Under the pieces are notes generated by a model. It had not been told where the DNA came from, searched no databases, and was given only the letters and a program-made list of their open reading frames with translations. From contig CM068541.1 of NCBI GenBank assembly GCA_035048495.1, positions 8,873,929-8,937,928 of the forward strand: a stretch of 64,000 bases of DNA. The letters run 5' to 3'. Positions 12,038-24,200 of this stretch are shown one piece after another. The first letter of the stretch is position 1; every line of letters starts with the position of its first letter. The translations under genes and the position numbers were made by a program. This stretch comes from Euptelea pleiosperma (lineage: Eukaryota > Streptophyta > Magnoliopsida > Ranunculales > Eupteleaceae).

Positions 12038-14262
12038 GGGTAGAGATACAAGGGCATAGGATAAGTGGTCAGTAAGAGACCCAGTTGTTGATTCTGATGT
12101 CTGGGGTGTAGAACTTCACGGCATAGATGAAGTTGCTTATATAGTTGGGATTCTAGGTATTGAGCATTAGCCACCACCATCTCATTTTGATGTTTCCTCA
12201 AAACTTTCTCTATCCTGCTATGAACATATTTATAATGCATCTTCCCTTACAACTATAAACATGATCTGTATCTCTGTTTGTCAACTTCTCAATTCATATT
12301 TTCTTGTTCATTTTACGAGGTTCTCTAATAAAAAATGTCCTTAAAATTTCTTGTTCATTTTACCCAACATCAGCTATCCCGTTAAGCATCTCCACCATTT
12401 CATGATTTCTTTCTTCTTAACTTTGCAATCCATAAGGTGGAAGTTAGCTGACTTCTTGTGAAAAGTAAAACATAATGAAAGATGTGCATATCATACTGAG
12501 AAATCTTTCCAACTCATCCCTACATGACAAAAGAAGACACTTGGTCCATACTAACCAAGTACTACTGAATTCTAAATCGCCCAAGGGCATTTCTAGAGAT
12601 CTGAACATGTCTAGAGCAACCCCATTAACCAAATCAATCTTCGTATAACCTCTTCTTTTGCCCCTTACTTTCCCTTCCAGCACTATTTTCTTCTTAAGCA
12701 GTTGCCTAGATTAAAATCATGCCGAACTTTAATGAATAGTTTTAGTTACAGTGAAGCTGAAGAGAAAAGTAAGCACCCCACATGTTAATCTACTGTTACT
12801 CCTATATCCATGGAAGCCAAGATATAATTATTATAACCAATATTGGCAGCAGGAAATCAATACAGATAGAAACTGATAAAACAGGAAATTTTTCACAAAC
12901 CCAGATGCATCTGCTCTGTTTCAATCTCAAAACAAGTCTATCTCTTCAAAAATAAAAAACAAGATAAATAAAGAAAGAAAGAAAAAAATCCTTCCTATAG
13001 TTTGAATCATTTATTAGCAATAAACCCATGTTTAATTAGCTGAGAAAAGGTAGGAGAATCCAATTTCTGCCAAACCTGTCAAACACAGGTAGAGAGACTC
13101 ACCTGGGCTTTTCCAGCCTTCTTTCACTGAATCTCCATGTAGCTGATAGAATAACAGAAGCAGCAAAAGACACCAAAAGCTGCAAAAACGCATGAGAAGA
13201 GAAGATTCAAAACAGATTTTAAGTGCAAGTTTTAAACCTCTGCATGCACCCAATTGCCAGAGAGACAAAACAAAACTAAAGCAAAACAACCCAAAAAACA
13301 ATATGCAAAACTAAGAAAAAGCTCTGGAAACCTGATCAAACTGTGTGTGCAAGAGAGAGAGAGAACACAAAATGGATTAAACAAGCAAGAGATTAACCGT
13401 AGATGGGGTTGAACAGGTGAGTTTTCTGAAAGCTTTTAATTCCCCATAATTTCTTAAAAAGCTCTGTAGTTTTTCTCACAAAGAGAGGTTGAGGAGATGG
13501 GGTTGCAGAGGATCTATCTAAACTTAGGTAGATTGGAAATGGTGTTTGTTAGTTCCACAGATTTCATGGGTCTCTCAACCAAGATTGGCGCTACTCCCAC
13601 CACGTAGGACTCACTTCGTTAGATTTTAACTTAAAAAAAAAAAACAAAAAAAAAAATAATAATAATCTATTATTTTAAAGCCAAAACTTGAGCACGACAT
13701 TCACCGAGGGACCTATTAGTTGCTTATTAAAAATGAAACAAAACCCACGCTTATTAATTCAAATTTTTTAGTAAGCAGCTTTTGGTTTATTAAATGCCTT
13801 TTTACGAAAAAAAATATCTTATTATTCGGACAAAAATATGTGCCGGAGAAGCCATTGTCGAGATACATAGTCCACGGAGCAATAACTATTTTACCTTTTG
13901 CAATTGTTGCTTTGTAGACCGTGGATATCCTAAATCCAATGGTCAATGGCTTCAATTGCACGTCTACTTGTCCGGTTATCCCTAAGGTAGCATTTTTCGA
14001 GTTAATGTAAAAAACGAAAAAGTTCATTAAAATTTGGTGTACTAACCTATTATCAAATCAAATATTTTGGTTTCAAAAAATTTACAAAGAGATGAAAGAA
14101 AATATCTTTTAAATATTTAATTACATTCCATGCCAACATTCTTATTTTTAATAGAACCTCTTTATAACCACCGTACCATTATTTTCATATTTCCAAAACA
14201 GTTCCTTATAACAACTTAATTATTACTTATACTATTTCATCCGTGTTTCCAAAACAACTCTT

Positions 14263-14493
14263 TAGGATGCTTTGGTTCTTATTCAGGCCCTATTCAACAG
14301 CTCATCTTCTACAAGGAGGTCCTCCTCAGCATTGGTGACTGATATTTTATCTTGTTCTCAAACTTTGACTTCTCTTTCCTTTAATTTTGTTCCTCGAGCT
14401 TGTAAGGGGGTTGCACATACTATAGTCTCTAAGTCTTTAAATTTTTTGCAGTCTTGTATATGGACCGAAGATTCCCTCAATAGCTTTCCTTAG
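14263..14493 (+). mobile_element. RNase H-like tail of a LINE
   Basis: The frame reads DILSCSQTLTSLSFNFVPRACKGVAHTI (cut here at recognisable blocks DILS, FNFVPRACKGVAH) and ends WTEDSLNSFP-stop. FVPR.CN.VAH followed by W.EDFP is the end of the RNase H-like domain found at the C-terminus of plant LINE polyproteins. There is no upstream partner domain; it is a remnant. Confidence 0.7.
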
Positions 14494-14875
14494 CCTTGGA
14501 TGGAAAATCCTCCGAGAATCTAGAGTAAAAAAAGAAGAAGAAAAGTTTAGAATTTTGATTTTCTAATTGTACTTTGAGTTGCAGCAATTATTGGCCCCTT
14601 CAAACCGCCATTTGGTTGAAACTTTTTTTATTTTGCCAAACAAACCAAGTAATCAGCCACATTCTTATTCTATTTTTTTCTTTCTCCTGCAAAGAAGCAA
14701 TCCAAGACTTTGTTTGTATGTCCTCGAGTGCTCTTTCTTTTTGTCTTTTCTTTTGTATATCTCTGGTCTGATATTCCTGGCTTACTCTTCCCGGTGAATA
14801 TAGAAGGGTCGCCATCCGATGGGGGCGTCACCTCAAATAACTCCAAAGTCAAAAATCAACATGATGGAATAATTT

Positions 14876-15020
14876 TTTTTATGTGGATCTTTTTTGTGGA
14901 GCTGGGTGCCATCTCAAGTGCTGCCACCTGTACATTGCAAGTAGTATATTTTATATATTCTCCAGTCAAATCACGCGGGTCTCACGTGGCTCCACAGCTC
15001 CACATAAAAAGAGGTCCACA
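14876..15020. repeat. Imperfect inverted repeat
   Basis: TTATGTGGATCTTTTTTGTG followed by GAGCTG (about 14878-14903) faces CAGCTCCACATAAAAAGAGG (about 14995-15014) in inverted orientation. It may be a small decayed foldback element; no target duplication was identified. Confidence 0.45.
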
Positions 15021-15254
15021 GCATCCATATGAACCCATTTGGGTTCCTTTGGTGTTGATCATTATTCTCCAGTATATTTTTTTTCTTTTTCTATTTTTTT
15101 GGGAAAGATGGATAATAATCCAATCAGGTTAAGTGACTAGCTAAGACATATGACCATTGGAGTATTGGAGTCCCATCACCTCCATGTGTCCCAGTATTGG
15201 AGTAAAAACTGATTTTATCTCTAAAGGACTCCATATAATTCAAGTGGCATATTT

Positions 15255-15284
15255 ATCTATATCTATATCTATATCTATCTATTG
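15255..15284. repeat. TATC/TATATC microsatellite
   Basis: Short run of TATCTA units; simple sequence repeat with no other content. Confidence 0.8.
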
Positions 15285-15520
15285 GCTTAGGAGCCCCCCT
15301 TTTTCTAACTTCTCTCTGGAGTCGTATTATCGGCCGCTGATTCCACGAATCCAAGGATGGTTGATAGGCTGCAAAAAGTGATGCCAGTTTAGCACTATCA
15401 ACCGTCGTTGGATACATGGACACCTATTTTGCCTACTAAAAACTAAAAACCTAGGCGCCTATTATTTCGTTAGGGGTCGGGATCGGAATACAAAAAATTC
15501 CACCGAACTTTCCACCTGAT

Positions 15521-15889
15521 GTGGCAGCTGTGGATATACACAAATCCAACGGTGGAAAGAATCACATTTTCAGTTCGAAAAAATGACCCGAGTCGAGTCG
15601 AAGAAGCCAAAAGTTGGGTGAAACTTGTTGCAATAAATGCAACAAGCACGTGTCGGACCCACCCATATGTCCACCTCTTCCATCAGCTCTTGTTATTTCC
15701 ATCTAAACTCTCTTCCATTTGCCATTGTTGTTGATGCATAGCTTCTAGAGGTCCATCCGTAGTTTGTTGTATTTAATGCAACAAGTTTCATCGACTTTTT
15801 GGCTTCTTCGGCTCAGCTTGGGTCACTTTTTTTTACTGAAAAAGGTAATTATTTTCACCATTGGATTTGTGTATAACCACGTCTGCCAC
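15521..15889. mobile_element. Long-armed foldback element (about 370 bp)
   Basis: Two arms of roughly 130 bp are near reverse complements. The left arm begins GTGGCAGCTGTGGATA and runs through GAAGAAGCCAAAAG to GTTGCAATAAATGCAACAA. The right arm runs back from TTGTTGTATTTAATGCAACA through TTTTTGGCTTCTTCGG to ATAACCACGTCTGCCAC. A loop of about 110 bp lies between them. No coding capacity. Family not assigned. Confidence 0.8.
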
Positions 15890-16142
15890 TTGCCTCAAAC
15901 TCTGCCCTCAAAATTATAAAAACTCCTGTTTTTCCCTAATTCTTCCTCTTCGACCGCGAAATTTTCAAAATCATCCCTGCATAATCTTCAAAATTGTTAA
16001 TTTTGTTATTTTTCTAAAATTATCCCTACAATATCTATGTCGAATATAAATAGGGTCATTTAAAAAAAAAAATCGCATTTTTCGTAATTCTCCCTCTCCC
16101 TAGAATGCAAAATTTCTAAATCATCCCTCCATAATCTTCTAA

Positions 16143-16598
16143 GGGCCTGTTTGGTAACACACCGCGGCGGACAAATAAAATATTTAGCTGCACAAATATT
16201 CGCCCGGCTGACCCTCCGCGGCGGAAAAACATTTGATCACCCCCCCCCCCCCCCCCCCCCTGTGAAAATATTTTCACACCGATTATGCCTTGGTGAGAAA
16301 ATTTTATTTTCTCGCCGGAAAATCACTATTTTCAATAAAAATTAATTTTTTAATATATAAAAAAGATAAAAATAAATTTTTTTTTATTCTTTGATATAAT
16401 ATGTGGTTCCCGCACTCGCCAACCTATTTTTGACTTACTTTGATATGTGGGACCCACTCAAATTGAAAGAAAATGAAGTAAGTTGAAGTGAGCTAGCTCA
16501 TACACGTACCAAACATTGTTAAATATTGCTATGAGCAAATATTTAGCCAAGATAATATTCGCCGTCAGAACTCTTTTTCTCACGTACCAAACAGGCCC
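16143..16598. mobile_element. 456 bp Tourist-like MITE, copy 1
   Basis: Termini GGGCCTGTTTGGTAAC and CGTACCAAACAGGCCC are flanked by TAA on both sides (16140-16142, 16599-16601), fitting PIF/Harbinger. The interior contains a C21 run at 16240-16260. A second copy of the family, recognisable by shared internal blocks such as TTTGGTGAGAAAATTTTATT, lies at 52211-52630. Confidence 0.85.
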
Positions 16599-16901
16599 TA
16601 AATCTCTAATTTGTAATCTTTTTAATTATTCGCTACAATATCCATTGCATGTTGAATATAAGTAGGACATTTTGGTCACTGTAGAACTCTTTATCGCCTT
16701 TTTCTCCCAAAAACACTCCTCTAATAAACTATTATTTATAGGAAAAATGCGATTTACCAAATTTGTTCTGATCTGTCTTTTCAAAAATCATATGTAAAGT
16801 GGGGCAAATGTAATAAAAATTTCACTAGAAGAGGTAAAAAAAAGTTCACTGACAAATCAATTTTCACCTTTTATTTTCATAAAATACATTTTGCTTTCTT
16901 T

Positions 16902-17212
16902 TGGGGCATGTTTGATTGCCAGGTGGGAAAATTGCATTTTCCTCAAGAAAACACAACTGTCCATTGTTAGATAGCCATTTTAAATCTGTATAATTTTCCT
17001 TACCAAGCCATTTATATCTGGATAATATTCCCTACTAAGCCGGGATCATTTCCCATCTCCAGATAGGTGAGAATTTATTTCCACCTGAAAATACTCCTTT
17101 ATTTTCTCACAGGATTGAAATATGGGTCGTCGGTTGCAATCAATCAGCCATTTAGGGCATTTCCCAGAGGTATTTTCTCGGAAAATTTTCTTGTGCAATC
17201 AAAACACACCCC
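16902..17212. mobile_element. MITE-like element with inverted ends
   Basis: GGGGCATGTTTGATTGCC at the left faces GCAATCAAAACACACCCC at the right, and GGGAAAATTGCATTTTCC and GGAAAATTTTC continue the symmetry inward. The target duplication is not clear. Non-coding. Confidence 0.6.
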
Positions 17213-17813
17213 TTGGTGTATAGATTGATGGTTTTATTACACAAATATATGCGATTTCCTTTATAACATTATTTCCATAACAATGGAGAGACACAATTAA
17301 AAGGGAGGATTACCTCTATATAGGCATAAAAGGTTCTACAGTTACCAAACAGTCACTTAGATTATTGAGGTTTGTTTTGGGAGAAAAGTGGCAAAACAAA
17401 ACATCTCATGGATAAAGGGGGTGAGCCTCATCACATTTATGTTGATAATAAGAATGTAGTCTTTTACTCAAGAATCAAAAAAAGAAAAATAATTGTTTGT
17501 ATGAGAAGTGACACGATCACAATGTTGCAAGTAAAAATGATGTCACGATAACAGTCACGTTGAGTGGTTGACGGTTGACCTTGTAATGTTATGTAGTTGT
17601 AGTGTCCAATGATTTTGGGCATAAAAAGTGTCCAAGACCAATAAAGGTGTGACATGTGTGCAAGGAAATTGGGAGACCATGCCAACCAGTTTTCCCTTCT
17701 CTTTTGCATGTTTTGTTTTTCAAAAAAGGGCCGGAACTCCTAAGTAGCCTGAAACTCTCATTAACAGTTGGACACTTCAGGATACCCTATTAACAACCCA
17801 AAATAAAGATATG

Positions 17814-18036
17814 GCTTGTTTGGAAAGATCGTACTGTAAGGGCCAAGCCCGGTCGTAAACTGGAAGAATTGGTTCACAAGTTGCAATCTCTTCTCCAAAC
17901 ACCAACTCTAGTCCTATTTCAAGGACAAAATCTGAAAAAATATAGACCTACATTATTACCAAACACACACTAGAGCAACTGGACTTGTAGACTGACTTTG
18001 GCTGGTCACATTTTTTGGATTTCCAAACAGGCCCCT
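17814..18036. mobile_element. MITE-like element downstream of the hydrolase gene
   Basis: GGCTTGTTTGGAAA at the left and TTTCCAAACAGGCCCC at the right are inverted. The ends resemble the TGTTTGG class of hAT/Harbinger MITEs. No clear target duplication; non-coding. Confidence 0.5.
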
Positions 18037-18221
18037 AGTGTTACATAGAAGGCCCAAAAAAAATAGTGTTAGAAAGAATAGGCCTCGTGTCGTGGGCAAC
18101 CAAACCATATTTCGGGGGTGATTTTGCCAAGTCTAAAATATTTTAAGGCAATAATACAAAAGATAAATAAAGATATATGATAACAATTACAGTTACAAAC
18201 ACTTTTATGATACAGAATCGG

Positions 18222-21200
18222 TCATGAAGAACCATGCCTCCTATGGTTCACTCGCTTTAGGATGCAGAGACATAGACGCTGGCTTAAGGCCTCTAATTTA
18301 TCAAACTTTTCGCACCTGGGCTTCTTCGGAACAGTTGAAGCTTGCTTCTTCTTCTTATCTTTTGGTGGGTCTGGTTCTTTCTGCTGTATTCTTCTAGGAG
18401 GAGGTGTTCTGAGTGCCTTTAGATTCATCTGTGATCGATTAAAAGAAGAAATAAAGAGAAAGAAGAAGCTCCTTTAGAAATATTAAAATAACTGAATAAA
18501 TCTGTTCAACTTATTGAACTACAGTTCCAAACACAGTTTAAATATAAGATCTCCTCTTGCCAAAATATCAGACTCCAATTGAATCTAATATTTCTGACAC
18601 AGCAAAAAGGTGGGTCCCAACACCCTGCTTGTGATACATCGAATGGTTACAACATTCATAGTAATGCATTTGCAAGGTAGGAGGCAGAAATAAGGGTAAA
18701 TGAAGAGACCTGATGGTTGTTGTTGGCAGTAGTCGTGCAGTCTGCATAAAGCGATTCTTCGTCGCTGCCTCCGAGTGAGGAGCATCTTCCCCAACTCTCT
18801 CGATTCGAGCTCGAATATGAGCAGCATTCCTCGTTCCGCTCATTTGCTTTGTCCTGTGAAATCAGCAACAGCAAATTTACACTTCGGCACAGAACCCATT
18901 TCAGATAAGCAGCAAAATCTACACGATATCAGTTAGCTTTTATAAAATGGAACCAACTTTTAGTAACTATATTTTTAAAGATGCAGTTTTCCAGCACGTG
19001 TTGGATTTTCAAAAAGGATAATTTTGGGGCTATGGCCCATTTCAAGAAGTTATCCAGGACAAGGACAGTCCCAATAATGAGCATGCATGCCATATTAAAG
19101 ACAGATGAGGGGTCTCTCAAACAAGAGAAGCCAGGTTTCCTCTGCAATGTTTGCAAAGACCACAAGGATCTTGCAGGTACACTTGCTGTAATACGTTTTC
19201 GAGAAGGTATTTCTAGAATTATGTGTATGATATGGAACACCTAAAGATTCTAAGGAAACCATTGAATTATAACCATAGCTTGAACTGGTTAGTCATTCAG
19301 GTTATAGTGCACTGCATGAGAAGAAATATCCAGAAAACTTTCAGGAGGAGCCAATATGGAAAAATGTTGAAGCAAGCTTTTCTAAAATTCAATTTTGGAT
19401 CTCAAAGACGTATCAAATAAGATCACCTGCAAATGCGGCGGATCATCAATGATGTTCCTATCCAAATCTTTAGTAGTATTATCTTGATCAAGCAGGGAAT
19501 CCTGCAATTATTAATAGGAAAGAAAAAGCTGTTGATAAACAGACTAGCAGGATAAAAAATATATATTAAATCAGAAACTGTAAAAGTTACAAAGACAGGG
19601 TAACTGGTGCAAATTCAGAAAGAAATTCGCCTACAGATTTTGCAGTTGGAATGCTAGGAGGAGCTGACGATGAGCTTGCAGCATCAGTACCCGCAGTATG
19701 AAGACCAGCAATGATCTCACAATACAGGCTCTAAAAACAAAAGAGATAGCTCTATATTAGCTAATATGGTTGCAAGGAATTTTTTAGATAAGACATGCCA
19801 ATATGCCATTAGTGTACCGTGTCCAGTAGTAGGTAGCAAATAATTAGAATGAGAATTAGCAAATAATTAGAATGAGAAATGATAATATGGTGCACTGCAC
19901 TAGCATAGGATGATACTCGCAGCATGCCTGGACAGCCTTCTCGGTGCACATGTTCTCTGTTTTTTGATTGAGATCCCATCATCCCAGAACCACAATTTGA
20001 CAGTCTAGATCTATTTGCAGATAGGATAATTGAGCACAGAGACGGCAGAATATAGGATGCTGGCGCATTGTACCATACTATCATTCTTTAGGTACATAAT
20101 TAAGAACCTAAAATAATTTCCATTGTTAAAGCAAGCAAATGACTTCACTTTTGAGCTTTTCAAGAATTCTATATTGATTTTGTGAAAATCACCTCATCCA
20201 TACCAGCGCCAACTTTCAGGTCTCCCAAATCATAATACTTATCAGCCTTACTAGAAAGTGCAGAAGACACTTGAGGAGGGTGAAGGACATTGTAGAAGAA
20301 TATGGAGACTGAATCATAATAAAATTGTGGTCGCAGGGAGTTGTGATCACCATCAAATTTAATAATATTTTTATCTCCCTGCACAGAACTCAAAAATCGG
20401 AAATATTGTGTCACGTTCTTCATTTAAGAGATACACTGCAACCTGTAATAATTAATTATAACTTTGAACTGTAAATCAGTGGTTAGTCAGAGTACGTATG
20501 ATGAAGAAACAATATACATTGGCTTATGTAAATCAAAGTAGAGAATGCCTCCTTCAGAATGAATTAATACCGCATATGACTTGAAGATGAGGTCAGAGTG
20601 GTGGGGTTGAATGAATATATCCTCGGTAGCATGTCCAAATAAAGCTGGAATGAAAGTTTTGGGTGCAACCTGCAGGTGTGAAACAATGTTGACAGATCAT
20701 ACTCAATAATCTTACATCTTCTTGTGTTAAAATTTAAATAATCAAGCAGGGATATAAAGCAAGGAGAGAACAACAAGTCTTCGGTCCAATTATTAGGAGA
20801 CTTTATGAGTATTTTTTTATTTCTTGTTACTTTATGAGTCTCTTAATAGTCGAATGGCGAAGTACGATTCATGTTGTCGACCACAGATGGCTGGGATAAG
20901 GTGTATGATCATAATGGTGATGACGTTACTTTATGAGTAATCTTGGATAATAGAATCGGGAAGGTTCATGTCCAAAAGGGACGGTAATGTGTTTTGGGGA
21001 AACATTAAAGAATCGTAACAAGTTGCTGATTTTTATTTTTATTTTTTGTTTTGTTTCCCGCTCACCAAGTTGATGATCTAGGAAGGAGAAAACAATCAAT
21101 CTCAGTACTGTCATACATACACAAACCTGTGTGCAATTAAGGTCCATAATGTCAAACTTTGCCTTCTTCTGAATGACACGCCGCATGTACTGGACGCCCA

Positions 21201-24200
21201 TTTTAACCTGATCAGACAAAAAAGTAGTCTCACTGTAATGATCAAGAGGTTAAAACATCTAAATACCTACTTAACTAAACACTAGCACCTCCCTTAGATC
21301 AGCTCAGGTTAGCAATATTACAATCAAGAAATAAGACAATAAATACTAGTTTAGATTTAACACACCAACCATAACTGTCCTGGATAGCATATCCAAAGGA
21401 AAATACATTATAACAAATGAAATTTAGAAACATCAGTAACTTGCAAAAGCATGAAATGGTGATAAACTTTTGACCAGGTCCTCGCATTTCCTAAATAACA
21501 ACACTGCTGTAGCTAATATACAAGGAAATCAATTTATGGAAGCCTTAAGAGCATAAATACCAATAGAGTCAATAGACACGACACCATAACTTCAGAAAGT
21601 AACAATGAAGCAAACCCTGGTGATGTTATATATGCAGTATCCTTTAGCAAATGAAAACAAATATTTTGGATTCCAATTACTCACCTGGACAGTGTGTTAA
21701 TTTCATCAAAAGAGCAGACAGCTGATTTTAAATTTTAAAGTATACTACTACTTGAAAAGTTGAAGTTATATGAGATGTGCAGGTTGTATATTTGTCCATG
21801 ACTGGAGTACTGGAGTACAGCAGCAAAGCTAGGATCGAACTACTGTAGGCAGATGACCTTGAAATAGTTATTGCCACATTGGCATATCAATTTAACCCTC
21901 ACTTTCAGCCATTGGAAGTGAATTTCAATAATAAGAGACAAAATACGGGAATCCAGAGAAGAGGGCAATGCTCTCACACAAGCTATGAGTTCGCTGCATA
22001 TTGACTCGAGACCGCTTTTTGCTAGAACAAGAAACCCAAGACAACTCACATATTATTATTTTTTAATAAGTGACAACTCACGTATTATCTATATGAGAAA
22101 GCCATATATCTTTGTTTTTTGAGAAGCCAAAGATCTGAAGGTTAAAAATGATATAAGAAAAATGGGAAGCAAAAATCACATCTTTGGTCTTTATTTCCAA
22201 ATAAATAGGTTCAGTAGAATTGCAATCAATCCACAAACACAGGCTCACTTATGGATCAGAAAATAATATCATCCAGCATTAACAGACATTGATTCCATGA
22301 CAGTGGCAAGACAATTTTGGTTAGTCCAGCACAAAGCAGCATGATTGTACAGCATAAGGGGCCGACCGGCCCTATTTCCCACTACTACTACTGTCATCAA
22401 ATCAAGCTTCCAAAAACCAGATAGAGGGAAACCATGACAAAGGAGCCTTTGGCATCAACGAATCTCCAAAGACTAGGGCACACTATAGTGACAAGAACAA
22501 AAAATTAGTAACAGTTTATATCACATTATCAATGAACAAACCAGTAATAATGGGAAGAGAGAATTAGAAAGACCTTTGACAATAAATACTCGGAAAGCCC
22601 TAGCATTATTGGAAGAATTAAGATATTGGTTACCCATTGGGCCCATACTTCTAAGGAGTTTAAAAGGGGTCACCTGTAGTGATATTTTAAGGAATTGACA
22701 GTTGATGGCTTGGTCATTTCCATTTGCTTAAAAACAACTAGCTACTTGGAATCCTCCAATGGAAAATGCCATCAAGCTCAATGATATTCGCTTAAAAGTG
22801 CGTATTTTCCACTGTTATCTTCTAAGCGTTATCACACTCTCCTACGTAAAACTGTTCTAATTATCCACTTTTCTACGTAAGAGTCTATTTCATTGCGCAG
22901 AACACACTTTTCTGGACAAAATGGTATATTTGCATGCATTAAACGCATTTTTGGAAGTCTAGATATAAAGACGTTATGATCAAGTCTCATACGTGCTTTT
23001 CTCTTGCAGAAAACTCGATCGGGCTATTCTCGAGACTTGCGGGCCCACGATCAACTACAGAAGCCTAATATCAAAGTTTAAAGAGCCAACATGCTATGAC
23101 TAGAAGATACAGGCCAAGTACGGGTCAAGTCAGAGGATCACAGAGCCGGTCCAAAAAACCAAGAGAGATGGAGAACCGATGACCAAGAGACGGACCAAAG
23201 CAGTCGAAACCACATGAAATGAGAAGAAAATGATAATCTGCTCTGCTGGAGAAGCCTGAGAAGAGAACATATTGAAAACTAGGGTTCCAGACCCTCCGCC
23301 AGCAATTATCTCTATAGTCTGTAGAGTTTTCTCTCTCATTTCTCCTATTCTCTCTCGTCTCTCTTCATCTCCCTATACATCACCACCTGATCCTCAGATC
23401 TACTGACCTAACCTCAGAACTCTTGTCTGTTGGCTCTGTCTCATCTCCCTTAGCTTTCTGACCGTTGGATCTTCAATCGGACCGTTGGATCTCTTTAGAT
23501 CCGTCGATCTACCAATCTAGATCCCAATCAAGTCACCATCCATCTGATCGTCATCAAATTGTCTGTCACATCATCTTGTGAGACGATGGACATCATCAAT
23601 CCATGTGGGCCAGTAGCCGAGCCCATCATCATCGACCCGTGGCCCGACCATTTAGTGGACTTCGCGATTTTCAAATGCTTTAAATTAATTAAATAAAAAA
23701 AGGGGGGTCCACTAAATGGGGAAATTCCCCAAAGAAAAGTAAGGTTTTACTTATATATATTTAAAAAAAACCCAGTTTCCATTAAAAGAAAGTGGGAGGT
23801 TTAAAGGGGAAGGAGAAGGGTTCGTTTGAACCCTAATCCCTCTCCTTTCTTCTCCTTTCTCTCCCCAAAAACAACTCCCCCACGTTTTCCCCCGGCTTCT
23901 CCTTCTTTTCTCCACCTTCTTCTTGATCTTCTTCATCATCTTCTTTAACGCCCCCACCGGAGTTGCAGCCCACAACTCCGGTCACACGATCCAGCCTCCT
24001 CCTCCATCTTCAAGCACGCCTCAACGATCCCCCTTGCTGCTGCAACGTACAGCAAATCTGCTCCAACCGTTTCTCCTCTTCACACCGCACTTGCAAGCAA
24101 AGACCGATCGCCACTCTCTCCTTCCTTTACGGTTTCACAACCATGAAACCCCTGCAACTCGCCGTCTCTCTCTCCTTCTTCATTGGTTCAAAAAAACAAA

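Larger units (their letters stand above)
10408..18221. other. 7.8 kb spacer: CML21 leader region, then LINE and MITE remnants
   Basis: No intact gene is seen. On the minus strand a strong donor (CAG followed by GTGAGT at about 13102-13107) fits a non-coding first exon for CML21 lying between about 13107 and 13540. The remainder holds the LINE pieces at 11403-12037 and 14263-14493, the foldback at 15521-15889 and MITEs at 16143, 16902 and 17814, listed separately. 12240-13030 and 13560-14260 show nothing recognisable. Confidence 0.5.
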
